Below are positions 11,346-23,529 of a DNA stretch of 64,000 nt, piece after piece. The stretch is taken from contig CM061230.1 in NCBI GenBank assembly GCA_030844895.1, positions 474,705-538,704 on the forward strand, written 5' to 3'. Every line of letters starts with the position of its first letter. Position 1 is the first letter of the stretch. The translations under genes and the position numbers were made by a program. Under the pieces are notes generated by a model. That model was given only the letters and a program-made list of their open reading frames with translations. It was not told the origin of the DNA and did not search any database. This DNA is from Ambrosia x helenae. Lineage: Eukaryota; Streptophyta; Magnoliopsida; Asterales; Asteraceae.

Positions 11346-11421
11346 TTTAATTGTTTTAATTGATTTTAAATTGTTTCAATTCATTTTTAAATGTTTTAAC
11401 TGATTTTTAATAAAAAAAAAA

Positions 11422-11915
11422 GTTGTTTAACACGTTTTGATTGGTTTAATTGCTCGTTGGAAGTTTTCAAAATAAACTTCCAAGCATGAACGACTTTCAT
11501 AATTTAATGTGCGTAATACATGAACTACACAATTAATACCACATTTTATCAAATTACAAATTTTACATTTCTAATCAATATCCTGGACTTTCGGACGTTG
11601 TTTGACACGTTTTGATTGGTTTAATTGCTCGTTGAAAGTTTTCAGAATAAACTTTCGGGTATGAACAACTTTCATACTTCAATGTACGTAATACATGAAT
11701 TATACAATCAATACCATGATTTATCAAAATACAAATTTTACATTTCTAATCAATATTCTGGACTTCCAGATGTTGTTTAACGCATTTTGGTTGGTTTAAT
11801 TGCTCGTTGGTAGTTTTCAGAATAAACTTCCGAGTATGAACAACTTTCATAATTCAATGTACATAGTCCATGAACTGTATAATCAATACCATGTTTTATT
11901 AAAATACAAAATTTA
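11422..11915 (+). repeat. Three tandem 175-bp units in the post-pol spacer
   Basis: GTTGTTT followed by ACACG-like sequence and TTTAATTGCTCGTTG begins a unit at 11422, 11597 and 11772, giving exact 175-bp spacing. The last unit is incomplete. Units share AATAAACTT and CATTTCTAATCAATAT blocks with scattered substitutions, so they are older than the element's last transposition. The same array is at 23897-24390 in the second copy. Confidence 0.8.
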
Positions 11916-12595
11916 GATCGAAACGTAAAAATGATGAACCATGCATGTACGTTGCGTTGCGTTGTGTTAACTATACATAATAAAACCATCAAACTAATGT
12001 TTTTGTTTGTCTTTTATAAACCTACATACATGTATCTGATTTAACCTACATATGTGTAGGTTACATAAAAATGAAATTTTCACCTATTTGTTTTCGAATT
12101 CATTTTGTAGCTGATTTAACCTGCATATATTTGATGGGTCAAGTTATCCTACACAAAAATGAGAAGAGTGAGAAAGATATAAAAAAACACAATAAATCAC
12201 GAAATATGACATAGTGAGTCACAAAATATAACACAATGCCGAAAAATATAAAATAATGCTGAAGAAAAAAGACACAATGAATCACAAAAATGATACAATG
12301 ATAAAAATAAGAAAAAGACACAATGTAACGTAAAAGACACAATGATATAACGTAAATTTTAAAAACTACAAGCTAGAAATTCAAGGCGAGAAAGTGTTGA
12401 ACACTTAGACGTCAGATTGTCTAGCCGAGCGCGCGCTCTAACTCTTACTTACACACTGGGTGACGACTTGGTTAAATAAGTAAATTAGAGACGAGACAAC
12501 ACGATATAACAAACAAAAGTTTCATTAACAAAGGGAATTAAAAACCCTTCTATATTTACAAGGAAAAGGAAGGTTACAAGTGTTAAAAGGCCTAA
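11916..12595 (+). other. AT-rich spacer between pol and antisense gene
   Basis: This part lacks a coding signal. It contains repeated CACAATG and AAAGACACAATG words (about 12180-12350). The point 12380 is where homology to the second copy ends. From 12381 to the stop codon of the antisense gene the sequence exists only once and probably holds that gene's 3' UTR on the minus strand. Confidence 0.6.
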
Positions 12596-15500
12596 TCACT
12601 GGTCAGCCGCGCCGGAAGGCCCCTCACCAGAAGCCTTCGCCAGCGCATCAGACGTTTCTATAAAATACCTAAGGGCCGCAGGTGGATCCGCGTTCTTATT
12701 ACAGTCCGCAAGCACTTGGAGGATGGGGAACTCTATCTTCTCGAACTTCTGGAGTTCCGCCTCATACTCATCCTTCAGTGGCTTGCCATAGTGTTCCGCG
12801 TCCACGATGCGCCCATCATTTTGCGCATGCAAGAAACCGTCTTCATAGCCCTCGCCATAACCATAGGCTTGGGCACTGGCAGCAATGGCGGCAATCTGGT
12901 CTCCGAGCAAAGGCTCCTGCCAAAATCTCTTGAAAACCTGCGCATAGAAACAAAGTTAGCATGTGGAAAAGACGAGTCTCAAAAGCAGAGAAAGCGCGAA
13001 GACTTACCCCAGCCATCCCGTCTGTCATCAACCATTTGATGGAGTCCTGCATCTGGGACTGGGCGGTAACAGCTTCATCCAGTAGCAACTTGGCCGCCTC
13101 ACCTTCCTTCACAGCAGCAAGACGAGCCTGGTCACAAGAATCCAGGTCTCGTTCAAGGTCCTCCTTCGCACTAAGGACCTGGGCCCTCTCCCGCTCCAGC
13201 GAAGAGACGCGCTCAGTAGCCGCAACAAGAGCTTCGTCCTTAGACTCGAGCTCCTTGCGCATCTCTACATATTTCGCCGTCCTCTCCGTGAGGGCCCTGC
13301 TCTTCTCTTCAAGGCTCTTCACCGCCGTCCGCCGCTCCTCACGCGCCACTGACAGAAGCTCCTTGAGATCGGAGATGTCAGTGTTGGCCTTCTTCCATGA
13401 TTCTGACCAACGGCGCCTCTCAGCAACCGCGTCTTCTTCAAGTTTGGCAACCTTAGCCTCCGCGTCATGGGCACGGCGGCGGTATTTGGCAATCTCGGCT
13501 TTGAAGGCAGCCTCTTTTTCAGCAAGGCTGGCCTTCTCCGCCCCCACCTGCTCCATGTCCCGCCACAACGCCGAGTCACGGCGCCGCAGCGAGTCCATCA
13601 TGGATAGTTGAGTCGCCTGGTTAACGCACAAGGCGGCTATTAGGTCTTCACGACTCAACATATCCTGGTGAGTGCGCTCATAGGGACTCACCACCTCGCT
13701 GACAAACTCCTCGGCAGCCAAGGAGTTGGAAAACAATGTGTTTTCCCTTATCGCCCAGCGAGGGCGCCAGATGGCGTCACCACCAGACCAACAAGAGCCG
13801 TCATAGACTCCTGCTGATTCCCCAACCCTGGAAGCCTCGCGCCGATCCCGACGCGAGCCACTCGCACCAGCTCCAGAGGCGCCCTGCTGGAGCAGAGCCC
13901 TCTCAAAGGCATCCCCTCCATCACGAGCCATTTCCTGGCTCTCAGCTTCGGCACGCTCCCTTGCAGCGCGCTCCTCAGCCAGCTTGGTTTTTTCCTCCAA
14001 GAACTTTTGCTCTTGGAGGCGAAGGCGGTCCGCCTCAGCCTTCTTGTCTGCCTCAGCCTTTCTTGCGGCTTCATCGGCAGCAGCCTTCTTCTCCGCCTCA
14101 GCCCGGCGGCGGGCTTCATCGGCTGTCGCTTGCTTGGCAGCAGCGGCCTTCTCAGCCTCAGCCTTTTGCAAGGCTTCATCGGCCCGCGCTTGCTCCTGCG
14201 CAAGCTCCTGCTCCTTCCACAAGGCATCCTCCTCCCTTCCACCCGCTTCGGCGGAGGAAGACAAAGGAGCAGTCGGCACAATCTTCGGCGCCACTACAAA
14301 TCAACAATAACTTATTAATAATAATACAATTAATGAAAATAGAAAAGAAGAGAGAGGAGGAAAAAAGAACTTACCAGGAGTCTTCTTCCTCAGTAACTTT
14401 TGGAAGAGTGGTTGGCGCGCAGGGGCGGCACCAATGCCCATGCTGAAAACGGGCCCGCCACCGCTACCACTTCCAACAGGACCCTTGGAAACATTAACTG
14501 GGTCCGGACCAGGTACCGATCCCTCACCACCTCCAGCGCCAGGCGCGACTGGAGTCTCCTTCACCGGGCCAGCGGTCCGCGACCTCTTCCTCTTCTCCAG
14601 CTGAGAAGATTCCGCCTCCTCGTCATCCTCAGAGGGTGGGCCATCCTTCCTCCGCCGACGCCCTTTCACAGCTTCTCCTGCTGAAACGGAAGAACCCGAG
14701 TCAGAAAGGGTAATCATGGCTCGGTACCTGTGCTTCCGCGGAGCGTGCTTCCAACGACCACGCCTCGCGGACGAGCCTACCGGCGGAGTCTCCCCTACAG
14801 TATCATCTCCGAAAATACTATCAAATAAAGGGCTGGGAGACTCACCAGTTGTAAAATAAGGTTTGGGCGCCGCAGCAAGGTCAGGATAATAAAAACGATC
14901 CGCCAACGCATCCAAGCACGAGGTCTGGCCCTCCGCCACTGGCCTCCACTTAATGCCCTTTTCCTGACGGGCAGCGTAGAACTCAAACTTGCTTACACCT
15001 GCAAATGACACATCATAAGGAAAGGAACGCGGGAGGCAATAATGATAATAACTAATATAAAATACTTACCCTCCTCCGCGATGTAAGGCTCTTTACCCGC
15101 CCGGATACCATTCCGGTTCATCCCCAGAAGGAAGAAGATTCCCTCTGTCAGGTTCTGGAACTCCAGCCTAGTGGCGTTGGCGGTAAGAGCAACGAACCAA
15201 TCCTGCTTCTTGTAATCTTTAAGCAGAGGCATGTCCGCCACGCGCTGACCATCCCCTATTATCTTCCAAGGGAGGCCAACAGGGATGACCCCCTTCTTCA
15301 CAAAGAAGAACTTCTCCTTTGCCCAGTGAAGGGACTTTGGGGTATGGGTGGCCATGGCGGGCACCTTGGGGCGTGGCTTAAAAGAAAACCACGTTTCATC
15401 CCGCGCCATGAAATAAAACACGTTGAACCGCTTAACAGTCGGCTCAATGTCCAAGGCGCGGCACGACGCCTCAAAATGAACTAACCTCAGAAGCCCGAAG

Positions 15501-15847
15501 GCGGTTAGTTGAGTAGGCCCGACGCCATAGGCAACCATGGTATCTATCTGGAACCGGGTGCATGGAAGCCGGAACCCACACTTGGCAAAGTGGGCTTCAT
15601 AAAGGGCCAGCTGGCCGCTACCAGCAGATAAGACGGTGCTGGTCGGAGAGGGAAGCATGGGCTCCCACTCCGGGAGGATCCCATACATAACACAGAAACG
15701 GTTAAAAGCCTCCTGACCCCAAACACAGAATGTGTTGGTCATGAGTTTCCTCTCCTTCGTCCGGCCATGCTCGACGATGGGCTCCTGCACCACCTCCTCC
15801 GTCTCCTTACCCAGAACTTCACCGGAGGTACTGTGACTATCCGACAT
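12596..15847 (-). CDS. Antisense extra ORF of Tat element, four exons (about 1,009 aa), putative gypsy-type transposon domain
   Basis: Exons on the minus strand are 15847-15070, 14998-14375, 14293-13008 and 12937-12596. All borders are GT-AG and the phases join exactly (3,030 nt with stop). Exon 1 resembles the plant domain known as putative gypsy type transposon (Pfam PF04195), with blocks such as FGLLRLVHFEASCRALDIEP. Exon 2 is Ser, Gly and Arg rich with basic stretches that could be nuclear signals. Exon 3 is a long Ala/Glu/Lys/Arg heptad-like coiled coil. Exon 4 is a compact acidic tail. Antisense ORFs between pol and the 3' LTR are established for Tat retrotransposons, but their function is unknown. 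A chromatin or structural role is only a guess. It has no frameshift or stop, which argues it is retained by selection or is very young. Confidence 0.82.
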
Positions 15848-16560
15848 TGTGGGAGTTTAAGAAAGAAAAAACCTGGAAATCTCACCGGAAAACTTGAAGA
15901 TCAACCGGAATCTTCAAAGAAAATGAAAAAGAACGGTTGATGGAAGGATCAACAAGGAGAAAACAAGAACAGAAGACACTCTAGAAAGGAAGAAACTTGA
16001 AGTTTCAACAATGAATCTTCAAGGTCAGGGAGATCTTTGAAGATTAAACGGAAACTTCAACAGAAGACTGACCGGAAGTTGAGAGAAAATTGAGAGTAAG
16101 AAGGAAAGAAATAAGAGAAGTAACCGTTCATAGCAACATTGCTAATCCTTATATACTCATCGCATTAATGACAGAGGGACCCACCGGGGAAGTGTAAACC
16201 GTCACAACTTTTCAAAATTCCATTCACAAGATGGTGACACGTGTCCGCAACAAAAACGAGTGGCCTGGATGGAAGTGTATGACAGTTGTACACTACACAG
16301 GCGCCGGATGATCGACACGTGTCAACAGATCTCACAATATCAACCATTCAAGCGCGTGGCAACTCACGCGCCTGACAGACAACACGTGCCCATCGACACG
16401 TGGCACAATCTCAACCATGAGGACAAAATGTCAGACGCGTGAAACCCCACGCTCCTGACACAGACGATATATTGATAACTGCAACCACGATGGGACGTGT
16501 ATCAGTCTGTACAACCAGACAGTCACTGACACATCAGCAACCACTAAACTTCCCTCAGAA
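15848..16560 (-). promoter_or_regulatory. Promoter and leader of the antisense gene
   Basis: On the minus strand a TATATAAGG box lies at about 16147-16156, some 300 bases before the ATG, leaving a purine-rich leader full of TTGAAGATC-like words. Upstream of it four perfect CACGTG G-boxes occur within 165 bases (16238, 16316, 16383 and 16397). G-boxes bind plant bZIP and bHLH factors, so light, ABA or stress responsiveness is plausible but inferred. Confidence 0.6.
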
Positions 16561-16686
16561 GTAATTGATCATTCGAATTCCAGGCGCATTTATTCCAATT
16601 TATGAGAGACAAATTCAATGCCAATGATTTAGAATTTATCACAACTCCAGACCCGCATTAAATTACTCCAGCAGCAGTAAATTTCT

Positions 16687-17060
16687 CAGCGGAAAGTTGA
16701 CGTAAACTTTCAAAAGACGTTCCCCGCCCAACCACTGCAACGTTGGGGCGGAGAACGCCCTCCTCAGCGGAAAGTTGACGTAAACTTTCAAAAGACGTTC
16801 CCCGCCCAACCACTGCAACGTTGGGGCGGAGAACGCCCTCCTCAGCGGAAAGTTGACGTAAACTTTCAAAAGACGTTCCCCGCCCAACCACTGCAACGTT
16901 GGGGCGGAGAACGTCCTTCCCAGCGGAAAGTTGACGTAAACCTTCAAAAGACGTTCCCCGCTCAACCACTGCAACGATTGGACGGAGAACGTCCTTCACG
17001 GCGCAAATTTGACGAAAAACGGAAAAATACGTTTCCCGCCTATATTTTCTCAAATCAGAA
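16687..17060. repeat. 78-bp minisatellite (about 4.5 units) before the second LTR
   Basis: CAGCGGAAAGTTGACGTAAA begins units at 16687, 16765, 16843 and 16921, exactly 78 bases apart. A diverged fifth unit starts near 16999. The middle units are virtually identical. Such arrays next to the 3' LTR are a known habit of Tat/Ogre elements and can seed genomic satellites. Confidence 0.9.
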
Positions 17061-17167
17061 TGACACCCCCAAAGGCTACAACGCAAGCAGATGAGCTTTC
17101 ATCCGCGACTTCTACATTTCGAGTCTAGCACTCCACCTCCTCATCAGCGAGCAGGAGAAGCCCTAGA

Positions 17168-17178
17168 CTAGGGGGACT
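17168..17178 (+). other. Polypurine tract of the retrotransposon
   Basis: CTAGGGGGACT abuts the TG of the second LTR. A short G-rich purine run at this place primes plus-strand DNA synthesis in LTR retroelements. It supports 17179 as the true start of a 3' LTR. Confidence 0.6.
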
Positions 17179-18073
17179 TGAAGGGATAGGGAGCCTAATC
17201 TGAAAGGCGTCCCTATCCCCACTAAGTAACAACCCTGCGCCACGTCACGGCGCAGGAGCATACTCGCGCGAGGACAGCCAATCAACATCCTCGCGCGCCG
17301 GCACAGATGATAAGCAGCAACTAATACCTGATACGCGCGTGCCATCGCACGCGGAAGATTCCCTTGGCACGTCAAAGGAGGTACAAGGGATGACAAAAGG
17401 AAGATTCATAAGGATCTGTGTCAGAGCATACACCAACAGAAGAAGGACATGTGGCAGATAGTACAAAAGGGGGAACGGCTGCACTGTACACGCTGTCGTG
17501 AACAGTGACCAGCAGGCATTACTTCGCCCACTGTCAGGCGTCAAATCAGCCAGCAGAGATAGCCTGGACACTGTAGCAAGTACGACGTTACTGTGCACCA
17601 CCAGAAGGCGGACACGTGTCCGACTACAACAACGACCACACTGTGGGCTGACGTCATCAACAGTGCCTCGTCCTTTCCCGCCATTTCCAGAAAGACCATG
17701 GGCTTGGGCCCCGGTTGGGCCCAAGCCAATGGCGTCACTTGTGGGCCTCTCCATGCAGCCCACTACTAAGCCTATAAATAGCATCAGATGCAACTCATGT
17801 AGGCATTCACAAATACAACCGTCCCTACTGTACTCATTACTTGTAATTCTCTCTTGTTAGTAATAATATTCCGGGCACTTACAGTGGACGTAGGTCATTA
17901 ACGACCGAACCACTTAAATCTCTTGTTCATATCACACACAATACATATCACACTCACCTTAACAAACTCTCGGGTTGTCGTAACGGTTTGGGTAAAGGAT
18001 TAAACCTGTAGTTACATAAGTATCAACCCCCCGGAGGTTAGTCCTAATCTCCGGTATACTTATTGTTTCTTCA
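17179..18073 (+). repeat. Second LTR (895 bp), shared by both units
   Basis: It is the same as the LTR at 4702-5597 except for one missing G near 17873. It has a TATAAATA box at 17773-17780. It acts as 3' LTR for the first unit (polypurine tract before it) and as 5' LTR for the second (TGGCGCC primer-binding site after it). This is the arrangement expected from recombination between LTRs of tandem or sister elements. Confidence 0.88.
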
Positions 18074-18127
18074 TTGGCGCCATCCAACGGTTAGAACAGC
18101 TATTTTAACCCATCTTTTAACCCACCC

Positions 18128-21100
18128 ATGGCTGAACCCAACCCTAATACATCCGGCATGCACCAAACAGGAGACGAGGACCTCCGACAGCCGGATAACC
18201 AAACCACACCCAACACTGTCGTCAAGCAGACGACGTCTAGGCTCGACGGGTCAGCCGTTGAAATCCGTGACGTCGAATCCGACGACGACAGTCAAGAGCT
18301 CCCCGAAGAGGATCCGGATCGTTGGCTCCTCCGTCAGAATGCCAAGAGTGCTGCAATCTACCAACGCAAGCTGTTGCAGCAAGCGAAAAAGAAAGGTAAG
18401 ACGCTTGCTTTCGATACTCCGTCGAAAGCAAGGTACAAGAAGAAAGATACGGCTAACCACGGTGAGGGTCGTAGCGGGGAGCTCGGCGGAAACGTCAGAG
18501 CTCGGGGCTACGCCAAATCACGTGAAGAGCCAGATGGTTACGAATCGTCAAGCAGCGACTCCGATCACAGGGGGAAGAAACACACTCACACGTCGCGAGA
18601 CAGTGAGATAGACGATGACTTGGTAAAACCATTTCGACCGAAAGCTTTTGCTGAGAAGTCCAAATTCATCGCTCGCATAGCGGCTGCAAAAGTACCAAGA
18701 AAGGCCAAACTCCCAAGCAGCATCGGTAGATACGATGGCCTGCGTGACCCAGATGACAATGTGCACGATTTCGAATGCGCAGGTGTATCTGTGGATTGGC
18801 CTGTTCAAGTGTGGTGTCACCTTTTCGCTCAAACCCTCACGGGTGCCGCCAGGGTATGGTTTGATAGCCTCCCAGCGGGAAGCGTGAAGGATTTCGACGA
18901 CCTCACAGAAAAGTTCGGTAGCCACTTTTCGCACTTACGTAAGCATAAGAAAGACAAGGCGGACATCCTGCTATGCCGACGGTATGACAGGGAAACGATC
19001 GAAGATTACATAGTCCGGTTTAACAAAGAAGCACTGCAAATTGGATGCGGGGAGGAGCTCACACGGGCCGCGTTCATTCACAATGTGCGCAGTCCAGACC
19101 TCATGAAATGCCTCACCGGCAAAGATGGCATCCCAGAGTCCTGGGATGAGCTCATACGCTCAGCCAAAATATATGCCTCCTCCGAAAAATCTTTCAACCA
19201 ACAACACGGCTTCCAGCCACAACACCATAATAATAATAATACTAGACACAAAAACAAATCCGTTTGGAACCGCATCACAGGCACCACCGACGAAGGAAAA
19301 TATTCCCCGGCCGGTGATGCCCGCCAGATAATCAGCTCCAAACAAACGCGGGACCAACGCGGACACTCCAAGAAAAATCACGACTGGACCCCGTTAACAA
19401 AAACTCCATCTCAAGTTCTGAAAACCGAGCAGGTCACCCTGAAAGAGCCCAACCCCCTAGGGAAGCGCCGAAACGTGGACCGCAGCAAGTTCTGTGAGTA
19501 CCATAACGACTACGGCCACCTCACGGACAACTGCTACAGTCTAAAAATGGAGATAGAGGCAGCGCTGAAATCAGGCCAGCTCGGCCACCTGGTCAAAAAT
19601 GTTCACCGAGCTGGCAGAGGGCAAGGCAACGAAGAAACCCAAGGCGAAGGGTCGCGGAAGAAGATCCGGGACCTAAACACTCACGCTGCAACTCTAATCC
19701 CCCGCCACCAATGCAACATGACATGGCGGGGCAAGAACACCCAACATGGGAAGCGCACCCGGGTACAGCCACTAGACGACTCATGGAAGGAGGCTGACAT
19801 CCTCATGCCAAGGGTCAGAGGGGGTGCCTCCTGCACAGCTCCATTGGTGATTACTGCCGTCTTCGGACATTACCGCACACGGTATATGTTTTTAGATGGC
19901 GGCAGCAGCACAGATATCATGTATGACCAATGTTTTCAACAGCTAGATGAAGAAGACAAGGCAAAACTCATTCGGTCAATGAGCCAATCTCTGGTTTCAT
20001 CCACGAAACCATCATGCCCCGCGGCATGCTCTCTTTGCCTGTAACGTGGACGGATGGTACACACGAGCGCACAGAAATATGCGACTTCATGGTCCTACCA
20101 GCCGCATCAAACCATGACATACTCCTAAGAAGAGAAGGCATTGCTCACTTCAACGCCAACGCCTCCACGGCGCATGCAATGGTTGGTTTTCCCACCAAAA
20201 CAGGCGTTGCCTTCATCCGGGGGAACAAAGATTGCCATGTCACGGAGACAGCCAAACCGCCAAAGATGGTCAAGACAGATGCCCGCACAGAGCCGGAAAA
20301 ATGGGCGCTCAACCCCAAATTTCCGGAGCAAACGGTGACCATTGGCCATGTAATCTCCGAATCCATACGAAATCATTTGAAGCAACTTCTGATCAGCAAT
20401 ATAGACATTTTTGCATGGCAACCGGCAGATATGGTGGGTGTTCCGCGGGACATAGCGGAACACAAGCTTAACGTCTATCGTTCCGCAGAGCCAATTGTAC
20501 AGAAGAAGAGGAGTATGGGCCCGGAGAAAACAAGGGCCATGAATGAACAAGTCACCGAGCTGCTCAATGCGGGCATCCTCCGCCCCATCAGATATCAAAC
20601 TTGGGTGGCCAATCCTGTCATGGTCGCCAAAGCGAATGGAGGATGGCGCATGTGCGTCGATTACAAAGACATCAACAAAGCGTGCCCAAAGGACTGTTAT
20701 CCCCTACCAGAGATCGATTTGAAGGTGGACTCCCTCGCCCCATACAGATTCAAGTGTTTCCTGGACGCCTACAAAGGATATCACCAAATACAAATGGCGA
20801 AGGAAGATGAAGATAAAACAGCGTTCCGCACAGACGCGGGTATCTTCTGCTACACAAAGATGCCTTTCGGCCTGAAAAATGCGGGCGCCACATACCAACG
20901 CCTGATGGATACAGCGTTCGTGAAAGAAATCGGCGTACGGCTTGAAGTGTACGTCGATGATTTAGTGATCAAAAGCAGGGAAGAAACCGACATGCTACAA
21001 GACATCCAACAAACATTTCACCAGCTACGAAAGGTCCGCATGAAGCTAAATCCAAGCAAGTGCTCGTTTGGAATGGAAGAAGGGAAATTTCTGGGAGTCA

Positions 21101-23529
21101 TCGTTACGCGGGACGGGTTCCGCGCCAACCCAGAAAAGGTACAAGCAATCGAGCGGATGCCATCTCCCGCCTCCGTCAAAGAGGTGCAGACATTGATGGG
21201 CCGCCTGGTCGCCCTAAACCGTTTCCTATCCAACTACGCTTCAAAGTCATTTCCTTTTGTCGACACCTTAAAAAATTGTCTGAAGAAAAGTAACTTCCGC
21301 TGGACAACCGAAGCTGAGTCAGCTTTCCAACAAATGAAGCAGTGTCTGATGAACCTTCCTACACTGACAGCCCCGCTCCCTAAAGAGCCACTCACGCTTT
21401 ACCTCTCAGTCACGGAGCGGGCAATCGGCGCAGTCCTGATGGTCGATCGTAAAGGCGTGCAAACGCCTATCTATTACATCAGCCGCACGCTGTTAGACGC
21501 GGAAACTCGGTACACCATAATGGAAAAGTTGGTCCTAGCTTTAATTCACGCTTCCCGAAGATTGCGCAGATACTTCCAAGGTCACCCGATAAACGTCCTC
21601 ACAGACTATCGGATCAACGACATCTTGGCCAAACCAGAATTGTCAGGAAGACTGGCGAAGTGGGCTATTGAGCTGGGAGAGCACACAATCAGTTATAAGC
21701 CCCGACCCGCAATCAAAGGACAAGTATTGGCAGACTTCGCAACCGAGATCCCAGCCGACAAGGTTCAAGAGTGCCGAGAAGAAGAATCACCTGCGCCAGT
21801 GCACGACCCATCGCAAAAATGGTCCTTATACACCGATGGCGCCTCCAACGGAGACGGTGCTGGCGCCGGCTTGCGCCTCATCAGCCCAGACAAACATGAG
21901 TTCACATACGCCATCCGCCTCGAGTTCAAAAGCACAAACAACGAAGCGGAATACGAAGCGTTGCTGGCAGGCCTCCGCATAGCGGAAAAAATGGGGGCCA
22001 GGCACGTAGAGGCGCATGTAGACTCTTTGTTGGTAGCACGGCAGATCAACGGGGCATACGATGCAAAAGACGAAACCATGGCTCTATACCTGGAGCAAGC
22101 CAAGAAACTCATGCGCAAGTTCGACACATGCACAGTCGAACACATCCGGCGCAGCGAGAACAAACCCGCCGACGCACTCAGCAAAATGGCATCCACGGTT
22201 TTCGAGCACATGGCAAAAGAGGTCCGCATCGAAGTACGAGATAAACCATCGGTCCCCGTGCGCCAGGTCAATGTGACTCAAACAGGCAACGTGTCATGGA
22301 TGACACCGATCAAAGCCTTTTTATCATCGGGAGTTCTGCCCAATGACAAACTCGAGGCCCGGAAGATAAAAACCAAGGCCCTGCAATATCAACTGACCGA
22401 TGACATCCTGTACCGCCGCTCTTACTTGGGGCCACTCTTGCGCTGTGTTGACCCGGCCGAAGCCTCCTTTCTCCTCAAAGATATACATGAAGGAACATGC
22501 GGGCTACACGCAGGCCCAAGAATGGTAGTGGCAAAGCTGATGAATGCAGGATATTACTGGCCTGGCATGCACGTCGACGCAGTTACCGAGATACGCAAAT
22601 GTGACAGCTGCCAGCGCCATGCCCCAAACACCTTGCGCCCAAAGAATAATCTCGTACCAGTTACCGCGGCTTGGCCCTTCCAAAAGTGGGCTATTGACCT
22701 AGTCGGACCATTCCCGGCGGCGCCGGGCAATGTCAAGTACTTGGTTGTCGCTATCGACTACTTCACTAAGTGGGTCGAAGCGAAACCTCTGGCAAAGATC
22801 GATGGCGCACATGTCAAGAAGTTCATCTGGGAGTTCATTATCTGTCGGTTTGGATTACCGATGCAACTGGTCAGTGACAATGGAACACAATTCGAAGACC
22901 AGGTCCTCCAACAATGGCTGGCTCAAATGGGAGTCACGCAAATCTTCACATCCGTTGCGCACCCGCAAGGCAACGGTCAGGTAGAAAGAGCCAACCGCAC
23001 AATCGTTGAAGGCATCAAGACAAGACTCGGAACCAGGCGAACAGGGTGGGTAGACGAGTTGCCGCACGTCTTATGGGCTTACCGTACCCTCACGAAAACA
23101 AGCAATGGCGAAACCCCGTTCAGCCTAACATACGGGTCCGAGGCGGTAATCCCTGCAGAGATAGCTTGCCCCACGGCAAGGGTATTGATGGCAAACACAA
23201 CCGACAATGATAAAGAACTCCGCATGAACCTTGATCTGTTAGAGGAACGCCGCAACCTCGCGGCAATAAAAGAAGCAAGTTACAAGACCCAACTCGAGCA
23301 GTACTACAACAAACATGTAAAGGAGCAAGCCTTCAAGATTGGGGACTACGTCTTCCGCAACAATGAAGCTTCCAACGCCGAAAAGCCCGGGAAGCTCGCC
23401 CCAACTTGGGAAGGCCCCTACAAAATTCAAGAAGTGCTCGGGAAAGGTGCCTACGCATTGGAAAAGCTCGATGGCACCCCTATTCCAAGATCATGGAACG
23501 GCGCTCAGTTACGGCGCTGTTATTTGTAA
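18128..23529 (+). pseudogene. Second gag-pol copy, broken by a 1-bp deletion in the protease region
   Basis: The sequence follows the first gag-pol copy closely, but one C of ATTCCGG is missing near 19973. The first frame therefore ends at 20044 after 638 residues, just after the protease active site, and the rest (RT, RNase H, integrase) is open from 20014 to 23529 in another frame. A second difference is a G-to-A change in CTAAGAAGAG near 20128, which turns a Gly into Arg. With the frameshift the full polyprotein cannot be made unless ribosomes slip. The lesion is so recent that the remainder is still open for 1,171 codons. A sequencing or assembly error cannot be excluded. Confidence 0.85.

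Noticed and set aside
12682..14446. Long plus-strand open frames opposite the antisense gene of the Tat element
   Set aside because: They mirror the coiled-coil exon on the minus strand, whose codon bias keeps the reverse frames open. They lack a family match, and the minus-strand exons join perfectly.
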